Below are positions 1 through 8,464 of a DNA stretch of 64,000 nt, piece after piece. Under the pieces are notes generated by a model. That model made no database searches and had not been told where the DNA came from. It was given only the letters and a program-made list of their open reading frames with translations. The first letter of the stretch is position 1; each line of letters opens with the position of its first letter. The stretch covers positions 1 to 64,000 of the forward strand of contig CAZBZS010000007.1 in assembly GCA_964496475.1 (NCBI GenBank). Direction: 5' to 3'. The position numbers and the translations under genes are program-made. The stretch comes from JASLPR01 sp964496475. GTDB lineage: Bacteria > Chloroflexota > UBA11872 > VXNJ01.

Positions 1-1292
1 GCCTCCTGGTCGCCGGATTCGATGGCGCGCGCCTGCTCCTCGAAGCGGTGGCGCGGGTCGATGGGGTCGTTGAGCTCGGTGAAGGCGTTGCCGAATTTCA
101 TGCCGGCTGCGAAGGCTTCGAATCGCCCCACGTAGCGCTCATCGTCTGGATTTCGCTTCGCCAGCGGCGACGTTTCGACCGGGTAGTCGTGGACGAAGGT
201 CGGCGCAGTAAGCTTCGGGCTGACGAGCTTTTCCAGAATCTCGTCGAGGATCTTGCCGCGGCCGAGATGGGCGGCGTCTTCGAGTCCGCGCTCGCGGGCC
301 TCGGCGGCTAGGGATTCGGCGTCTGGATAGTCTTCGATGTCGAGACCGGCGTAGCGGAGGACGGCGTAGCGGAAGGCGATGCGCTCCCACGGCGGATTGA
401 AGTAGATTTCCGTCCCGTCGACTTCCAGCTTCGTTGAGCCGTGGACCTCTGTGGAGACGTGGGCCACCATCTCCTCGACCAATCGCATGATGTCCGTGTA
501 GTCGGCGTAGGCCTCGTAGCTTTCGAGCATGGTGAACTCGGGGCTGTGGATGCGGTCGATACCCTCGTTGCGGAAGTCCTTGCAGAATTCGTAGACGCGC
601 TCCATGCCACCGATGATGAGGCGCTTGAGGTACAACTCGTCGGCGATACGTAGGTAGAGGTCTTCGCCGAGGGCGTTGTAGTGGGTGGTGAAGGGACGGG
701 CGGAGGCGCCGCCGTAGCGCGGTTGCAGGATCGGGGTCTCAACTTCGAGGTAGCCGCGGGCGTCGAGGAAGCGGCGGATGGCGGTGGTAACGGCGGTGCG
801 GATTTCGAAGGTCCGGCGGACATCCTCGTTGGCGATGAGATCGAGGTAGCGTTGGCGGTACCGGATTTCCGGGTCGTTGAGTCCGTGGAACTTCTCCGGC
901 AGCGGTCGCAGGCTTTTCGACAGCATCCTGTACGACTCCACCCGCAGAGTCGCCTCCCCGGTTCGCGTGGTGAACATCATCCCCTCAGCGCCAACGAAAT
1001 CGCCTAGGTCGAAGAGCCGGATGAAGTCATCGAAGGGCTGCTCGACCAGTCGGTTTTTCTGGAAATAGAGTTGGATTCGCCCGGCTCCGTCTTGCAGATG
1101 GGCGAAGGCGCTCTTGCCCATGTCGTTCAGGCGCACAAGCCGCCCCGCCACTCGGTAGGTCGCTTCCTCGTCTCCTGAATCGGCGTGAGCCGCCAGGGCT
1201 TCCGCCGAGGTGTGACTGCGGCGAAAATCATCCGGAAAGGGGTCTACGCCGGCCTCTCTCAGGCGGGCGAGCTTGTCCAGGCGGGGAGCCAT
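1..1292 (-). CDS. lysS: Lysyl-tRNA synthetase, class II (3' end cut by window edge)
   Basis: Charges tRNA-Lys with lysine in the cytoplasm. Translation of the minus strand from ATG 1292 is open to the window edge, giving about 430 of the roughly 490-500 residues usual for class II LysRS. The N-terminal part reads LREAGVDPFPDDF, then the OB-fold anticodon domain. Class II motif 2 is seen as KDFRNEGIDRIHSPEFTMLE, and ELNDPIDPRHRFEEQ near the truncated end is typical of LysRS. A TAG, the greA stop, lies 51 bases upstream in the same frame with no other standard start between, so ATG 1292 is secure. It follows greA closely, a common pairing, and probably shares its transcript. The last C-terminal residues are outside the window. 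Confidence 0.95.
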   Translation of the reverse strand, partial: MAPRLDKLARLREAGVDPFPDDFRRSHTSAEALAAHADSGDEEATYRVAGRLVRLNDMGKSAFAHLQDGAGRIQLYFQKNRLVEQPFDDFIRLFDLGDFVGAEGMMFTTRTGEATLRVESYRMLSKSLRPLPEKFHGLNDPEIRYRQRYLDLIANEDVRRTFEIRTAVTTAIRRFLDARGYLEVETPILQPRYGGASARPFTTHYNALGEDLYLRIADELYLKRLIIGGMERVYEFCKDFRNEGIDRIHSPEFTMLESYEAYADYTDIMRLVEEMVAHVSTEVHGSTKLEVDGTEIYFNPPWERIAFRYAVLRYAGLDIEDYPDAESLAAEARERGLEDAAHLGRGKILDEILEKLVSPKLTAPTFVHDYPVETSPLAKRNPDDERYVGRFEAFAAGMKFGNAFTELNDPIDPRHRFEEQARAIESGDQE

Positions 1293-1344
1293 AAGCGAGC
1301 CGATGGGTTCGCCGGAATCGGGGGGCGCGGAGTCGGGAATCTGC

Positions 1345-1812
1345 CTACCAGACTTTCTTGATTGAATACTCGATCGTGCCCGCCGGAACCTTTACGGCGA
1401 CGGTCTCACCCTCATGCTTGCCAAGCAGCGCCTGGGCGACCGGCGACTCGTTGGAAATCTTTCCCTCCAGCGGTTCCACCTCAGCCGGCCCGACAATGTT
1501 GAACACGTGCTGCCGGCCGTCCGGGTCCGTGACCTCGACGAATCCGCCGAGCGATACCACCGACGGGTCATGCTCGGCCACGATCCGGGCGTGAGTCAGC
1601 ACCTCTTCTATGTACTCGATGCGGCCTTCGACGAAGCCAAGCTCGTTTTTGGCGTCGTCGAATTCGCCGCCCTCAGCCATCTCCCCGAACTCTTTCGACT
1701 CGTGAATCCGCTCAGAAAGCTGCGGCCGCACGACGTGTTTCAGATTCTCCAGCTCCGCCTCGAGTTCGATCTTTCCCTGGGCGGTGAGAATTTCGTTCGA
1801 GTGATCATCCAT
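1345..1812 (-). CDS. greA: Transcription elongation factor GreA
   Basis: Rescues backtracked RNA polymerase by inserting a coiled coil into the secondary channel and stimulating transcript cleavage. The 155-residue protein has the two GreA parts: an N-terminal coiled coil with the acidic tip region EGGEFDDAKNELGFVEGRI, and a C-terminal FKBP-like domain ending GTIEYSIKKVW. ATG 1812 is chosen because it places the conserved LTAQG at the usual distance from the N terminus. An in-frame TTG at 1824 adds four residues and lies 13 bases from a GGGGAG sequence, so it cannot be excluded. The gene lies between guaB and lysS on the same strand. A terminator-like hairpin sits just upstream and may attenuate it. 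Confidence 0.95.
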   Translation of the reverse strand: MDDHSNEILTAQGKIELEAELENLKHVVRPQLSERIHESKEFGEMAEGGEFDDAKNELGFVEGRIEYIEEVLTHARIVAEHDPSVVSLGGFVEVTDPDGRQHVFNIVGPAEVEPLEGKISNESPVAQALLGKHEGETVAVKVPAGTIEYSIKKVW

Positions 1813-1830
1813 GGGCGGCGCCAATCAATC

Positions 1831-1860
1831 AAAAAAGCTCCCCGAGCCATTCGTGGGAGC
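1831..1860 (-). terminator. Terminator-like hairpin in the greA leader (possible attenuator)
   Basis: Read on the minus strand, GCTCCC (1860-1855) pairs perfectly with GGGAGC (1842-1837) across a 12-base loop, and six T residues follow at once (1836-1831). This is the form of an intrinsic terminator. It ends about 20 bases before the greA ATG and includes the only SD-like GGGGAG. It could end guaB transcripts, or act as a leader attenuator as reported for E. coli greA. Function here is inferred. Confidence 0.55.
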
Positions 1861-2149
1861 CGGTCAAATTCATCAGACGACATCTGATTTTAGTTGAAAA
1901 GCCGTTTGCGTTGGGGTAAATCGCGACAAAATTTCAGACTGTTTTCCGACCCTTGTCGCGTTAGCGCCCGCAGTCCGGGCGTCGGTCAGGCTGTCCTGGG
2001 GACGTAACCAGCTGGCGGGCAATAAGCAGGGAGACCAGGTTGCCCTGAACAGAACGGCTCGGAGGCGAAGGACGAAGCCGCGGGGCAGGAAGAGCAACGC
2101 GCACTGACAGAACCAGCCGGAGGTGAAGGAGAACGTCTGGTGTGACCAG
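1861..2149. other. guaB-greA intergenic region
   Basis: Together with the leader hairpin this makes a gap of about 340 bases between guaB and greA. The guaB stop is followed on the minus strand by a short CTGGT-CAC-ACCAG hairpin without a T tract. The central part contains several GC-rich complementary segments and could be structured, but I could not match it to SRP RNA, RNase P, 6S or a riboswitch. A 74-codon minus-strand reading frame here has no recognisable features. Confidence 0.4.
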
Positions 2150-3625
2150 CTAGCGGCGGACCTGATAGTTGGGGGCTTCTTTGGTTATGACGATGTCGTG
2201 CGGGTGGGATTCGTTGAGCCCGGCCTGAGTCATCACCACGAACCGACCGCGTGACTTCAACGCGGCGATGTCCGGCGTGCCGCAGTAGCCCATCGACTGG
2301 CGCAATCCGCCGGTGAGTTGCGTCATGGTGATCGCCAGCGCGCCCCGGTAGGGAATGCGCCCTTCGATCCCTTCGGCCACCAGCTTTGCCGTGTCCTGCA
2401 CATGCTCCTGCGAGTAACGATCGCGGCTGTAGCCGCGCGCCCGCATCGCGCCGATCGAACCCATTCCGCGATAGTCTTTGAACCGTTCCCCCTGGGCCAG
2501 GATGATCTCCCCGGGGCTTTCGTCGGTTCCGGCGAACATGCTGCCGATCATCACAGTGTCGGCTCCGGCCGCGATCGCCTTGCCGACGTCGCCTGAGTAC
2601 CGGATGCCGCCGTCGGCTATCAATCCCACGCCGTGCTCACCGCAGACCTTCCCGCATTCGGCGATCGCCGTGATCTGCGGCACTCCGACTCCGGCCACCA
2701 CTCGGGTCGTGCAGATCGTCGCCGGACCCACCCCCACCCTCACCGCGTCCGCTCCGGCGGCGATCAAATCCGACGCCCCGCCGGCGGTCGCCACGTTGCC
2801 GGCGATGATGTCCAGCTCCACATTTTCCTTCAGCCAGCGTGTCATCTCGATCACCCGCTGGCTGTGTCCGTGGGCCGTGTCGCATACGATCACGTCCACG
2901 CCGGCGTTCACCAACTCACGAGCCCGCACCTTCGCCTCGTCTCCCACCCCCACGGCCGCCCCCACGAGCAACCGGCCTGCGCTGTCGAACGAGGCCCTCG
3001 GGTGCTGCTCCCGTTTCGCCAGATCCTTGACGGTGATGAGCCCCTTCAGCTTGTAGTCGTCGTTCACCACTAGCAGCTTTTCCACGCGGTGCTTGTGCAA
3101 TATCTGCTCGGCGTCGGCCAGGGTCGTGCCCACCGGGACCGTGATCAGTTTCTCGCGCGTCATAAGATCCGCGACCGGCGTGGAGGTGTCATTGCAAAAG
3201 CGGATGTCCCGGTTCGTGAGGATGCCCACCAGGTGACCGTCGGCCTCCGTGACCGGTACTCCCGAGATGTGGTACCGCCCCATCATCTCCAGCGCGTCAT
3301 CCAGAATTGCGTCCGGCGCCAGCGTGATCGGGTCGGTGATCATTCCCGACTGCGATCGCTTGACCTTGTCGACCTCGATCGCCTGCGACTCCACCGACAG
3401 GTTGCGGTGCATGATGCCCAGACCGCCCTCCCGCGCGATGGCAATCGCCATATCCGCCTCCGTCACGGTATCCATCGGCGACGAAATGAACGGGACATTC
3501 AGGGTGATTCTGGGTGTCAGGCGCGTTGTCAGATCGGCGTCGGCCGGCACGACGTCCGAGCGGCCCGGCACCAGCAAGACGTCGTCAAATGTGAGCCCCG
3601 GCTCCATGAACTTATCCGATGCCAT
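2150..3625 (-). CDS. guaB: Inosine-5'-monophosphate dehydrogenase
   Basis: Oxidises IMP to XMP with NAD+, the committed step of guanine nucleotide synthesis. The 491-residue product has the usual size and order: (beta/alpha)8 barrel, two inserted CBS domains at about residues 92-205, then the rest of the barrel. The catalytic loop GVGPATICTTRVV has its cysteine near residue 305, and the flap GSIGAMRARGYSRDRY follows. ATG 3625 is preferred because AAGGGAG lies about eight bases upstream; an in-frame GTG at 3634 overlaps that site. The start overlaps the end of the VanZ-like gene by 14 bases, so the two are probably translationally coupled. Confidence 0.97.
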   Translation of the reverse strand: MASDKFMEPGLTFDDVLLVPGRSDVVPADADLTTRLTPRITLNVPFISSPMDTVTEADMAIAIAREGGLGIMHRNLSVESQAIEVDKVKRSQSGMITDPITLAPDAILDDALEMMGRYHISGVPVTEADGHLVGILTNRDIRFCNDTSTPVADLMTREKLITVPVGTTLADAEQILHKHRVEKLLVVNDDYKLKGLITVKDLAKREQHPRASFDSAGRLLVGAAVGVGDEAKVRARELVNAGVDVIVCDTAHGHSQRVIEMTRWLKENVELDIIAGNVATAGGASDLIAAGADAVRVGVGPATICTTRVVAGVGVPQITAIAECGKVCGEHGVGLIADGGIRYSGDVGKAIAAGADTVMIGSMFAGTDESPGEIILAQGERFKDYRGMGSIGAMRARGYSRDRYSQEHVQDTAKLVAEGIEGRIPYRGALAITMTQLTGGLRQSMGYCGTPDIAALKSRGRFVVMTQAGLNESHPHDIVITKEAPNYQVRR

Positions 3626-4157
3626 CGAAGTCACTCCCTTTTCGGTGCAACTGCCGCTTCGCCCCGCCGCCGGGCGGAGAAATTAGTGTGAAATTGTGCC
3701 GGTAGTGAATTGTCGCCAGCGCGGCCGTCGCGCCTGCCGCGTCTATGAAAACGTCCAGCGCCGCCGGGTTTCTTCCCGCCACGAAGCGCTGGTGAAACTC
3801 ATCCAGGGCCCCGTAGGCCACCGCCACCACCGCCGCTCCCACCAGCGCCGCCACGTGGCCGGCGTTGTTTCCCAGCGCTCGATATGTCAGCAGCGCCAAC
3901 ACGCCGAACACCGCCAGGTGCCCCCCTTTTTTCAGGAGGAGATCCAGGAAGGATTGATCGAATCCCGGCAGGCTGGTTTGGGCGGACCAGTAGAAGATGA
4001 GAGCCATCCAAAACCACACCGCCGACCATGCCAGTGGGCGCCGAAATTTGATGCGGCGATATGCGGGCCTGGATTGTGAGGGGCCGAGTGTCGGTTGCAT
4101 GACCTCGCCGGCGCGAGCCGTTTTAGCGATTGTACCGCTGCCTCCTGCATTCTCCAA
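3612..4157 (-). CDS. VanZ-like membrane protein
   Basis: Small integral membrane protein of the VanZ-like family, whose biochemical role is mostly unknown (VanZ itself gives low-level teicoplanin resistance). The family signature is clear: a first membrane helix with the motif FYWSAQTSLPG, then KKGGHLAVFGVLALL, then YGALDEFHQRFVAGRNPAALD, and a last helix. It is 181 residues if translated from TTG 4157, which has GAGGGAG five bases upstream. ATG 4100 would give 162 residues but has only a GGCGAGG two bases away. The last codons overlap the guaB start, so it is the first gene of the run VanZ-like, guaB, greA, lysS. No resistance role should be assumed. Confidence 0.8.
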   Translation of the reverse strand: MENAGGSGTIAKTARAGEVMQPTLGPSQSRPAYRRIKFRRPLAWSAVWFWMALIFYWSAQTSLPGFDQSFLDLLLKKGGHLAVFGVLALLTYRALGNNAGHVAALVGAAVVAVAYGALDEFHQRFVAGRNPAALDVFIDAAGATAALATIHYRHNFTLISPPGGGAKRQLHRKGSDFDGIG

Positions 4158-4261
4158 CCGTACTCCCTCACCTCCCGCTCGCTCCGTAACCCCGGTAGCG
4201 GCCTGAATTCCTGATAGAATCCGACCCGAAGGCGTCCCGCTCGTGGTACTTTTTTCACGAT

Positions 4262-4339
4262 GGTGGCCGTAGCTCAGTCGGTTAGAGCGCTTGGTTGTGG
4301 CCCAAGAGGTCGGGGGTTCGATCCCCCTCGGTCACCCCA
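4262..4339 (+). tRNA. tRNA-His (anticodon GTG), with G-1 and encoded CCA
   Basis: A full cloverleaf can be drawn. The acceptor stem is GTGGCCG/CGGTCAC with one G-T pair. The anticodon stem CTTGG/CCAAG carries the loop TTGTGGC with anticodon GTG. The T arm has GGGGGTTCGATCCCCC. G at 4262 faces C at 4336, the G-1:C73 pair that marks bacterial tRNA-His, and CCA is encoded at 4337-4339. It stands alone between the divergent VanZ-like gene and the LysM gene. A TAGAAT at 4215-4220 may be its -10 element, but no good -35 was seen. Confidence 0.97.
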
Positions 4340-4438
4340 CCGTCACATCAATCGAATCCGTCCGTTTCCGGCTCCGGGAGGAAGAATCGCGCCGGTTGAT
4401 CCGCTGGACGTGCCTCAGAGATTAGGACAACCGCTTCC

Positions 4439-4867
4439 ATGAGCATCGCTCGAGGCGTCCTGCTGGGGACTGTTTTGGTGCTGCTGGTGCTGACCATGAC
4501 CGGGGTGGTTGCCCTGGATTCTTATCTGCGTGGTGCCACCGCCGTCCCGGATGCTCTGCTTCCAACGCCAACGCCCGACGTAGAGCGCACTCCCCCGCCG
4601 ATCCTCCCGCCGCCCCCAACGCCCATGTTTGAAATTATCACGATCGAGCTGCCTCCCACGGAGATCACCCCTCCCCCCACCGCGGTCCCAGTTGTGCGGG
4701 CCGAGGAGCAGCCGATGGAGGAGTTCTACACGGTGCAGGCCGGGGACACGCTCTCGGCCATCGCCGACCGCTATGACGTGTCGACGGACGCGATCATCGC
4801 AGCGAACGACATCGCCGACGCGGCGCTGATTCAGGTCGGGCAGGAGTTGGTCATTCCGCTGGAGTGA
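4439..4867 (+). CDS. Membrane-anchored LysM-domain protein
   Basis: A 142-residue cell-envelope protein. An N-terminal hydrophobic helix (about residues 5-27) acts as uncleaved signal anchor. It is followed by a Pro/Thr-rich linker (about 40-90) and one LysM domain at the C terminus (about 96-141). The LysM reads FYTVQAGDTLSAIADRYDVS and ends with the usual VGQELVIPL. LysM domains bind the N-acetylglucosamine backbone of peptidoglycan or related glycans, so the protein probably tethers to or senses the wall or a surface glycan. No catalytic domain is present. ATG 4439 lies 100 bases after the tRNA. The next gene is convergent, so this is probably a single-gene unit. Confidence 0.85.
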   Translation: MSIARGVLLGTVLVLLVLTMTGVVALDSYLRGATAVPDALLPTPTPDVERTPPPILPPPPTPMFEIITIELPPTEITPPPTAVPVVRAEEQPMEEFYTVQAGDTLSAIADRYDVSTDAIIAANDIADAALIQVGQELVIPLE

Positions 4868-4905
4868 CGCCGGCCGAACCCCTCGGCTGAACCGGTTGTC
4901 ACGCC

Positions 4906-5858
4906 TCAGATATTACGCTCCCTGTCAGTCTCCCACGGCGATATCCACTGGGCTTCCGCCGGTAACACCAAATCATCTTCACCCAGCTTGCAGAATCGGA
5001 TTTCGCGATCCAGCTTGTGGGCCTCCGCGAAGGCCATTGCCAGCAGCTTCGATTTCTCGTTGTAGTTTGCGAGGGCCACGAGCCCTGCGACTCTCATTCC
5101 GGGTCGCACCATTTCTGGGTCAGGCGCTTTGAATCCCAGTGCTTTCAGCTGCTGGCATATGGCGACATACGAATCGGCTAGGTCTTTTCGCAGACCGGTC
5201 CCTCGGGACCAAGCATGAACAGGTACTTTGCTGTTTGTCTCGGAACATCCTTGATGCGGTTGTGGGGGACACGCTTTAGATCCACCGACACCATGAACGG
5301 CGTCGATTCGGCACCGCTTCGAGCGAGCACATCAAGCCGGACCGGCGGACGGCCGGAAACAATCTGGCGGTCAATCACCAGCAACAGAGTGCCCTCCAGG
5401 TTGGCGCGGCTGCGCTGCTCTTCCCACTTCCCCTCTGGCTCTACATATTGTTCCAGAACTAACTTGCGGATTGTTGGAACAGCGTGCGCGTAATGCCAAA
5501 TCAATTCGGGAGAAGCCGCGAAGCGGGCATATGGAGTCCGCTCGCTGTTCAGGTTTGGCTGCCGAGCCAGGGGCGAATCGTGCAGGTAGGCCTTGTGGAT
5601 AACCAAGCTTGCAGTGCAACTATTACCGTTCCACTACACCCGGGCCCGCGAGCACCGAGCGTCATACGCATTCAGGTAGTTTCCCCGTAGACGCAAATCC
5701 AGGTCGTGTTGCTTGAATACATCCACCAGAGCCTGCCCGGGGCCGGTTTGCAGCCAGCCGAAGAAATCCTCCGACAGCCCTCGCCTGAACTTGGTTCTCT
5801 CCGACCTCCCTTTTGTATTCACCAGTACTTTTCGATGCCTGCGATTCGTCAAGACCAT
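4906..5858 (-). pseudogene. Broken gene, possible PD-(D/E)XK nuclease-like protein
   Basis: Three minus-strand segments make one protein of about 315 residues when two lesions are ignored. Segment one runs from ATG 5858 to an in-frame TAG at 5634-5636. The same frame continues, as WNGNSCTASLVIHKAYL and onward, to a stop at 5178. A frameshift near 5185-5205 then joins it to a segment reading LRKDLADSYVAICQQLKALG that ends at 4906. Sequence on both sides of each lesion looks like normal protein. The middle part has RLDVLA followed by SVDLKR, which resembles the D...(D/E)xK core of PD-(D/E)XK nucleases. That is a motif-level guess only. The family was not recognised. Confidence 0.65.
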
Positions 5859-5888
5859 GGGATCGGGATCACCTACCCCGCGGCCCGC

Positions 5889-6503
5889 TTAATCCAGCAC
5901 GATTACCCGGCAGGGAGACGAGATCAGGCCCTCGATAGCCAGCGGGAGGGCCATCACGGCCACGCGGTCTCCCTCCACCTCGTTCAAGTTCGTGAGGTTC
6001 TTGATTATGGGCACTCCCTGATCTAGGAAAGCGCTGTAGGCGCCGATCGATTGCCCGTCGCCGATGATGATGTTCTCGTCGAACCCGACCAGCTTCGCCC
6101 CTAGGTCTACCAGCCACTTGCCGGCCTGGGGGGTGAACGTGGGCACGAACTCCGACCCGCTCCGATTGCATATGAGCACCACGTCGCCCCGCAGCAGCGC
6201 AACCCCGGCGCTGGCCTGCACCTCTGCCATGCCGATCACGGTGTCCGGCCCTGTCATCCGAAATCGCAGCACGATACCTTCACCGAAAAATGTCTTCGGA
6301 TCGAGATCCGACAGCGTCCTCCCGTCCAGGTCCGTGTGCTGCGGCGCGAGGATGTGCGTGCCGACGTCGCCGGAAATCTCCACCCGGCTTGTCCGCGTCG
6401 GTTTGCCGCGCGAATCACCCTTTTCGAAGATCAGGCTTCGCAGGCTGTCGTCGCTGCCGTTCGGCTTTAGCCACCGGGTGGCGTCGATTACGTTTCTGGG
6501 CAA
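5889..6503 (-). CDS. Cyclase-family protein with altered metal motif
   Basis: About 204 residues, similar in layout to the cyclase family (Pfam cyclase, kynurenine formamidase-like), metal-dependent hydrolases of amides and lactones. The family hallmark HxGTHxDxPxH is here SGDVGTHILAPQH: GTH and the last His are kept, while the first His is Asp and the metal-binding Asp is Ile. Downstream, GDVVLICNRSGSEF matches the conserved GDxVLxxTG region and FLDQGVPIIKNLTNL the C-terminal part. Metal binding and activity may therefore be lost or changed. TTG 6503 has GAGG seven bases upstream. It lies after the MBL-fold gene on the same strand, 93 bases away, and may be co-transcribed. Confidence 0.7.
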   Translation of the reverse strand: MPRNVIDATRWLKPNGSDDSLRSLIFEKGDSRGKPTRTSRVEISGDVGTHILAPQHTDLDGRTLSDLDPKTFFGEGIVLRFRMTGPDTVIGMAEVQASAGVALLRGDVVLICNRSGSEFVPTFTPQAGKWLVDLGAKLVGFDENIIIGDGQSIGAYSAFLDQGVPIIKNLTNLNEVEGDRVAVMALPLAIEGLISSPCRVIVLD

Positions 6504-6596
6504 TGAATATCCTCATTCGGATGCGGTTGCTCGGGGCAGGCCCCGCGACCCACGATAATACCGGATCCGCCGCGCGCGATACGAGGCGGAAGCTCG

Positions 6597-8183
6597 CTAG
6601 CCCACCGCTATCGGCTGGCCGACCTCCGGCAGTTTGGACTCGATTCCCATTTCCGCGGCCGTCGCCGCCATCAGGTCCGGGTACAGCGTGTGAATCGGTA
6701 TCAGCAATTTCGGATTGATGATCTCTATCAATTTGTAGATGTCCTCCTTGGGCGCGTGTCCCCCAGCGTGGAATCCCCGATGCCCCGGCTTGTCGATTTC
6801 GGGATCGCCGACCAACTCCAGCCCGAATCGCGCGACCCAGTTCCGCAGTCGCGCCACCGATATCTCCATCTGCAGGTCATACGGCTCCGAAGTCGAATAA
6901 ATGTAGGCGCCGCCCCGCGGATTGATGTCTATCAGGCGCGGGAGGTCGTAGATGCTCAGGCAGAGCAGGTAGTCCCGCGGCGCGGCGGATACCTCTTCCC
7001 AGTTCACGGTGGCGTCCTCGTGTCGCGCCAGCAGGTTGCGTTTCCATACCGGCGTGGTCCCCTCCCGGTCGTGGAATACATACAGTCCCGACGCCTCGTC
7101 GGGTAGGGGCGTTGTCGGGTCCGCCAACGCGATCGCCTCTAGCAGGTGCGCGTCCCGGGCCAGCACCACCAACTTGCGACCGTTTCGGCGGGCGATTTCC
7201 AGGAAAATTTCTAAGCGCTCGATGTTGCGAGGTCCGAAATCCGCGACTACGAGCCCGTTCGACCCGGCCACCGCCCCCATGGCTCTATCACGCACGATGG
7301 ATTCCTCCGCCGGCTTCGACGTTTCCGGCGACACGCGCGTCCCCTCGCACAGCAGCGCCACGGGGTTCAGCTCGCGAGCCGCTTCGGCGAACGCCAGAGT
7401 CTTGTCCCCGCTGGCGCCGTGCATCCGCACGTCCCCGGTGTACACGACCCACCCGGCGGAAGTCTCCGCCGCGAATGCCTGCGCCCCCGGGATTGAGTGA
7501 TCCACCGGGTAGCTCCGCACCGGCAGCGACGCCACCTTTCCCGAAAATGCCTCCACCGGCGGTCCGATCAGCTCGTCTTTGGGATTGCTCCTCGTCAGCC
7601 ACATACCGTCCGCCACTGCCGACCAGTTACCGTGATCCGTTATCAGCCACGGCCGCCGGATGCCCGGTGAGCCCCGGATGTGCCCCAGCCGCTGCGCTTC
7701 CGTGTCCTCCGCCCGCTCCCGCCAGTACGCCACCTCGGCGTCCAGACCCGAATGACCCGTGTCCTGCATCGATTTCGCGATCAGCGCCGTGACCGCCGAC
7801 GCCACGATCGGGATGTCTCCAGCCAGAAAGGCGATATGTCCGGTGTGATCGATGTGCGCATGACTCAGCAGTAGCGCCGACGGATGGCACTCATATTCGC
7901 CCCAGCGCCGTCGCGCCTCCTGCCAGCCCACCGGGTCCAGCGACTCCACCGCGGCGTCGGTCCGGTATATCCCGCTGATCGGCGGAATGATGCCCATCAT
8001 CAGGTAGTCGTAAGTGCCCGACGTGCTTCCGCGCGGATTCAGGAACTCGGCGAAGTAGCGGCCGTTGGCCTCGAAGTTCATACCGAAGTCGAAGAGCAGA
8101 TCGATCTTGCCGTCGCGCAGCAGGATTTTGTTGCCGCCGATCTGACCGTTCCCTCCGAACACCGTGATCGCCACCTCAGGCAT
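6597..8183 (-). CDS. MBL-fold hydrolase, RNase J/beta-CASP-like
   Basis: A 528-residue cytoplasmic metallo-beta-lactamase-fold protein. It starts VFGGNGQIGGNKILL, like RNase J and other beta-CASP enzymes. The zinc site LLLSHAHIDHTG (HxHxDH) is near residue 110, a further ligand in YTGDVRMHG near 260, and IPIHTLYPD near the C terminus provides the last histidine. Beta-CASP members process RNA or DNA, but this one is divergent and lacks an obvious RNase J C-terminal domain, so its substrate is unknown. ATG 8183 is preferred over GTG 8213 because GGAGGGAG lies about seven bases upstream. It overlaps the stop of the small membrane protein gene by eight bases. Confidence 0.8.
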   Translation of the reverse strand: MPEVAITVFGGNGQIGGNKILLRDGKIDLLFDFGMNFEANGRYFAEFLNPRGSTSGTYDYLMMGIIPPISGIYRTDAAVESLDPVGWQEARRRWGEYECHPSALLLSHAHIDHTGHIAFLAGDIPIVASAVTALIAKSMQDTGHSGLDAEVAYWRERAEDTEAQRLGHIRGSPGIRRPWLITDHGNWSAVADGMWLTRSNPKDELIGPPVEAFSGKVASLPVRSYPVDHSIPGAQAFAAETSAGWVVYTGDVRMHGASGDKTLAFAEAARELNPVALLCEGTRVSPETSKPAEESIVRDRAMGAVAGSNGLVVADFGPRNIERLEIFLEIARRNGRKLVVLARDAHLLEAIALADPTTPLPDEASGLYVFHDREGTTPVWKRNLLARHEDATVNWEEVSAAPRDYLLCLSIYDLPRLIDINPRGGAYIYSTSEPYDLQMEISVARLRNWVARFGLELVGDPEIDKPGHRGFHAGGHAPKEDIYKLIEIINPKLLIPIHTLYPDLMAATAAEMGIESKLPEVGQPIAVG

Positions 8184-8382
8184 CGTCTTCTCCCTCCGTG
8201 GTGCTTTCGGCACTTCCCGGTCGCATGAACTGCTGATGCTCCCGCGGTGTTACTTCGGCTCCGGCCTTCTTGCGACCCGCTTTCCGCGGACGCCAGGGGC
8301 CCTTTCCGTACGTCAGCCCCACACTGATCAGCGCCAGCGCCAGCACCAGCGCCGCGATCTGTGCCGGCCCGATCTCCGGCAT
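8176..8382 (-). CDS. Small single-pass membrane protein
   Basis: A 68-residue protein with one hydrophobic helix (about residues 8-26, AQIAALVLALALISVGL), a basic stretch (PWRPRKAGRKK) and a charged acidic tail. The N terminus vaguely recalls TatA but lacks the FGP hinge, so a Tat role is not supported. Its stop overlaps the start of the MBL-fold gene by eight bases, which suggests coupled translation. The family is not recognised. It may help locate its neighbour at the membrane, which is a guess from position alone. Confidence 0.6.
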   Translation of the reverse strand: MPEIGPAQIAALVLALALISVGLTYGKGPWRPRKAGRKKAGAEVTPREHQQFMRPGSAESTTEGEDDA

Positions 8383-8464
8383 CAGAGGCGGCGCCCACGG
8401 CGCACTATGTTTCGATTCCCTCGTCGGGCGGGAGGCCGGGAACTCAGGGGCAGTAACGGCGCGG

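Noticed and set aside
1873..2097. Minus-strand 74-codon frame in the guaB-greA gap
   Set aside because: Cys/Leu/Arg-rich sequence with no motif and no ribosome site.
1861..2149. Structured RNA (SRP, RNase P, 6S or riboswitch) between guaB and greA
   Set aside because: Some complementary segments exist but the conserved cores of these RNAs are absent.
3612..4157. Teicoplanin resistance gene vanZ
   Set aside because: Only general VanZ-family similarity; no other van genes, so no resistance call is justified.
4260..4442. Short reading frame overlapping tRNA-His
   Set aside because: It lies over the tRNA and has no independent support.
8176..8382. TatA-like protein
   Set aside because: The start is vaguely similar, but the FGP hinge and amphipathic helix are missing.
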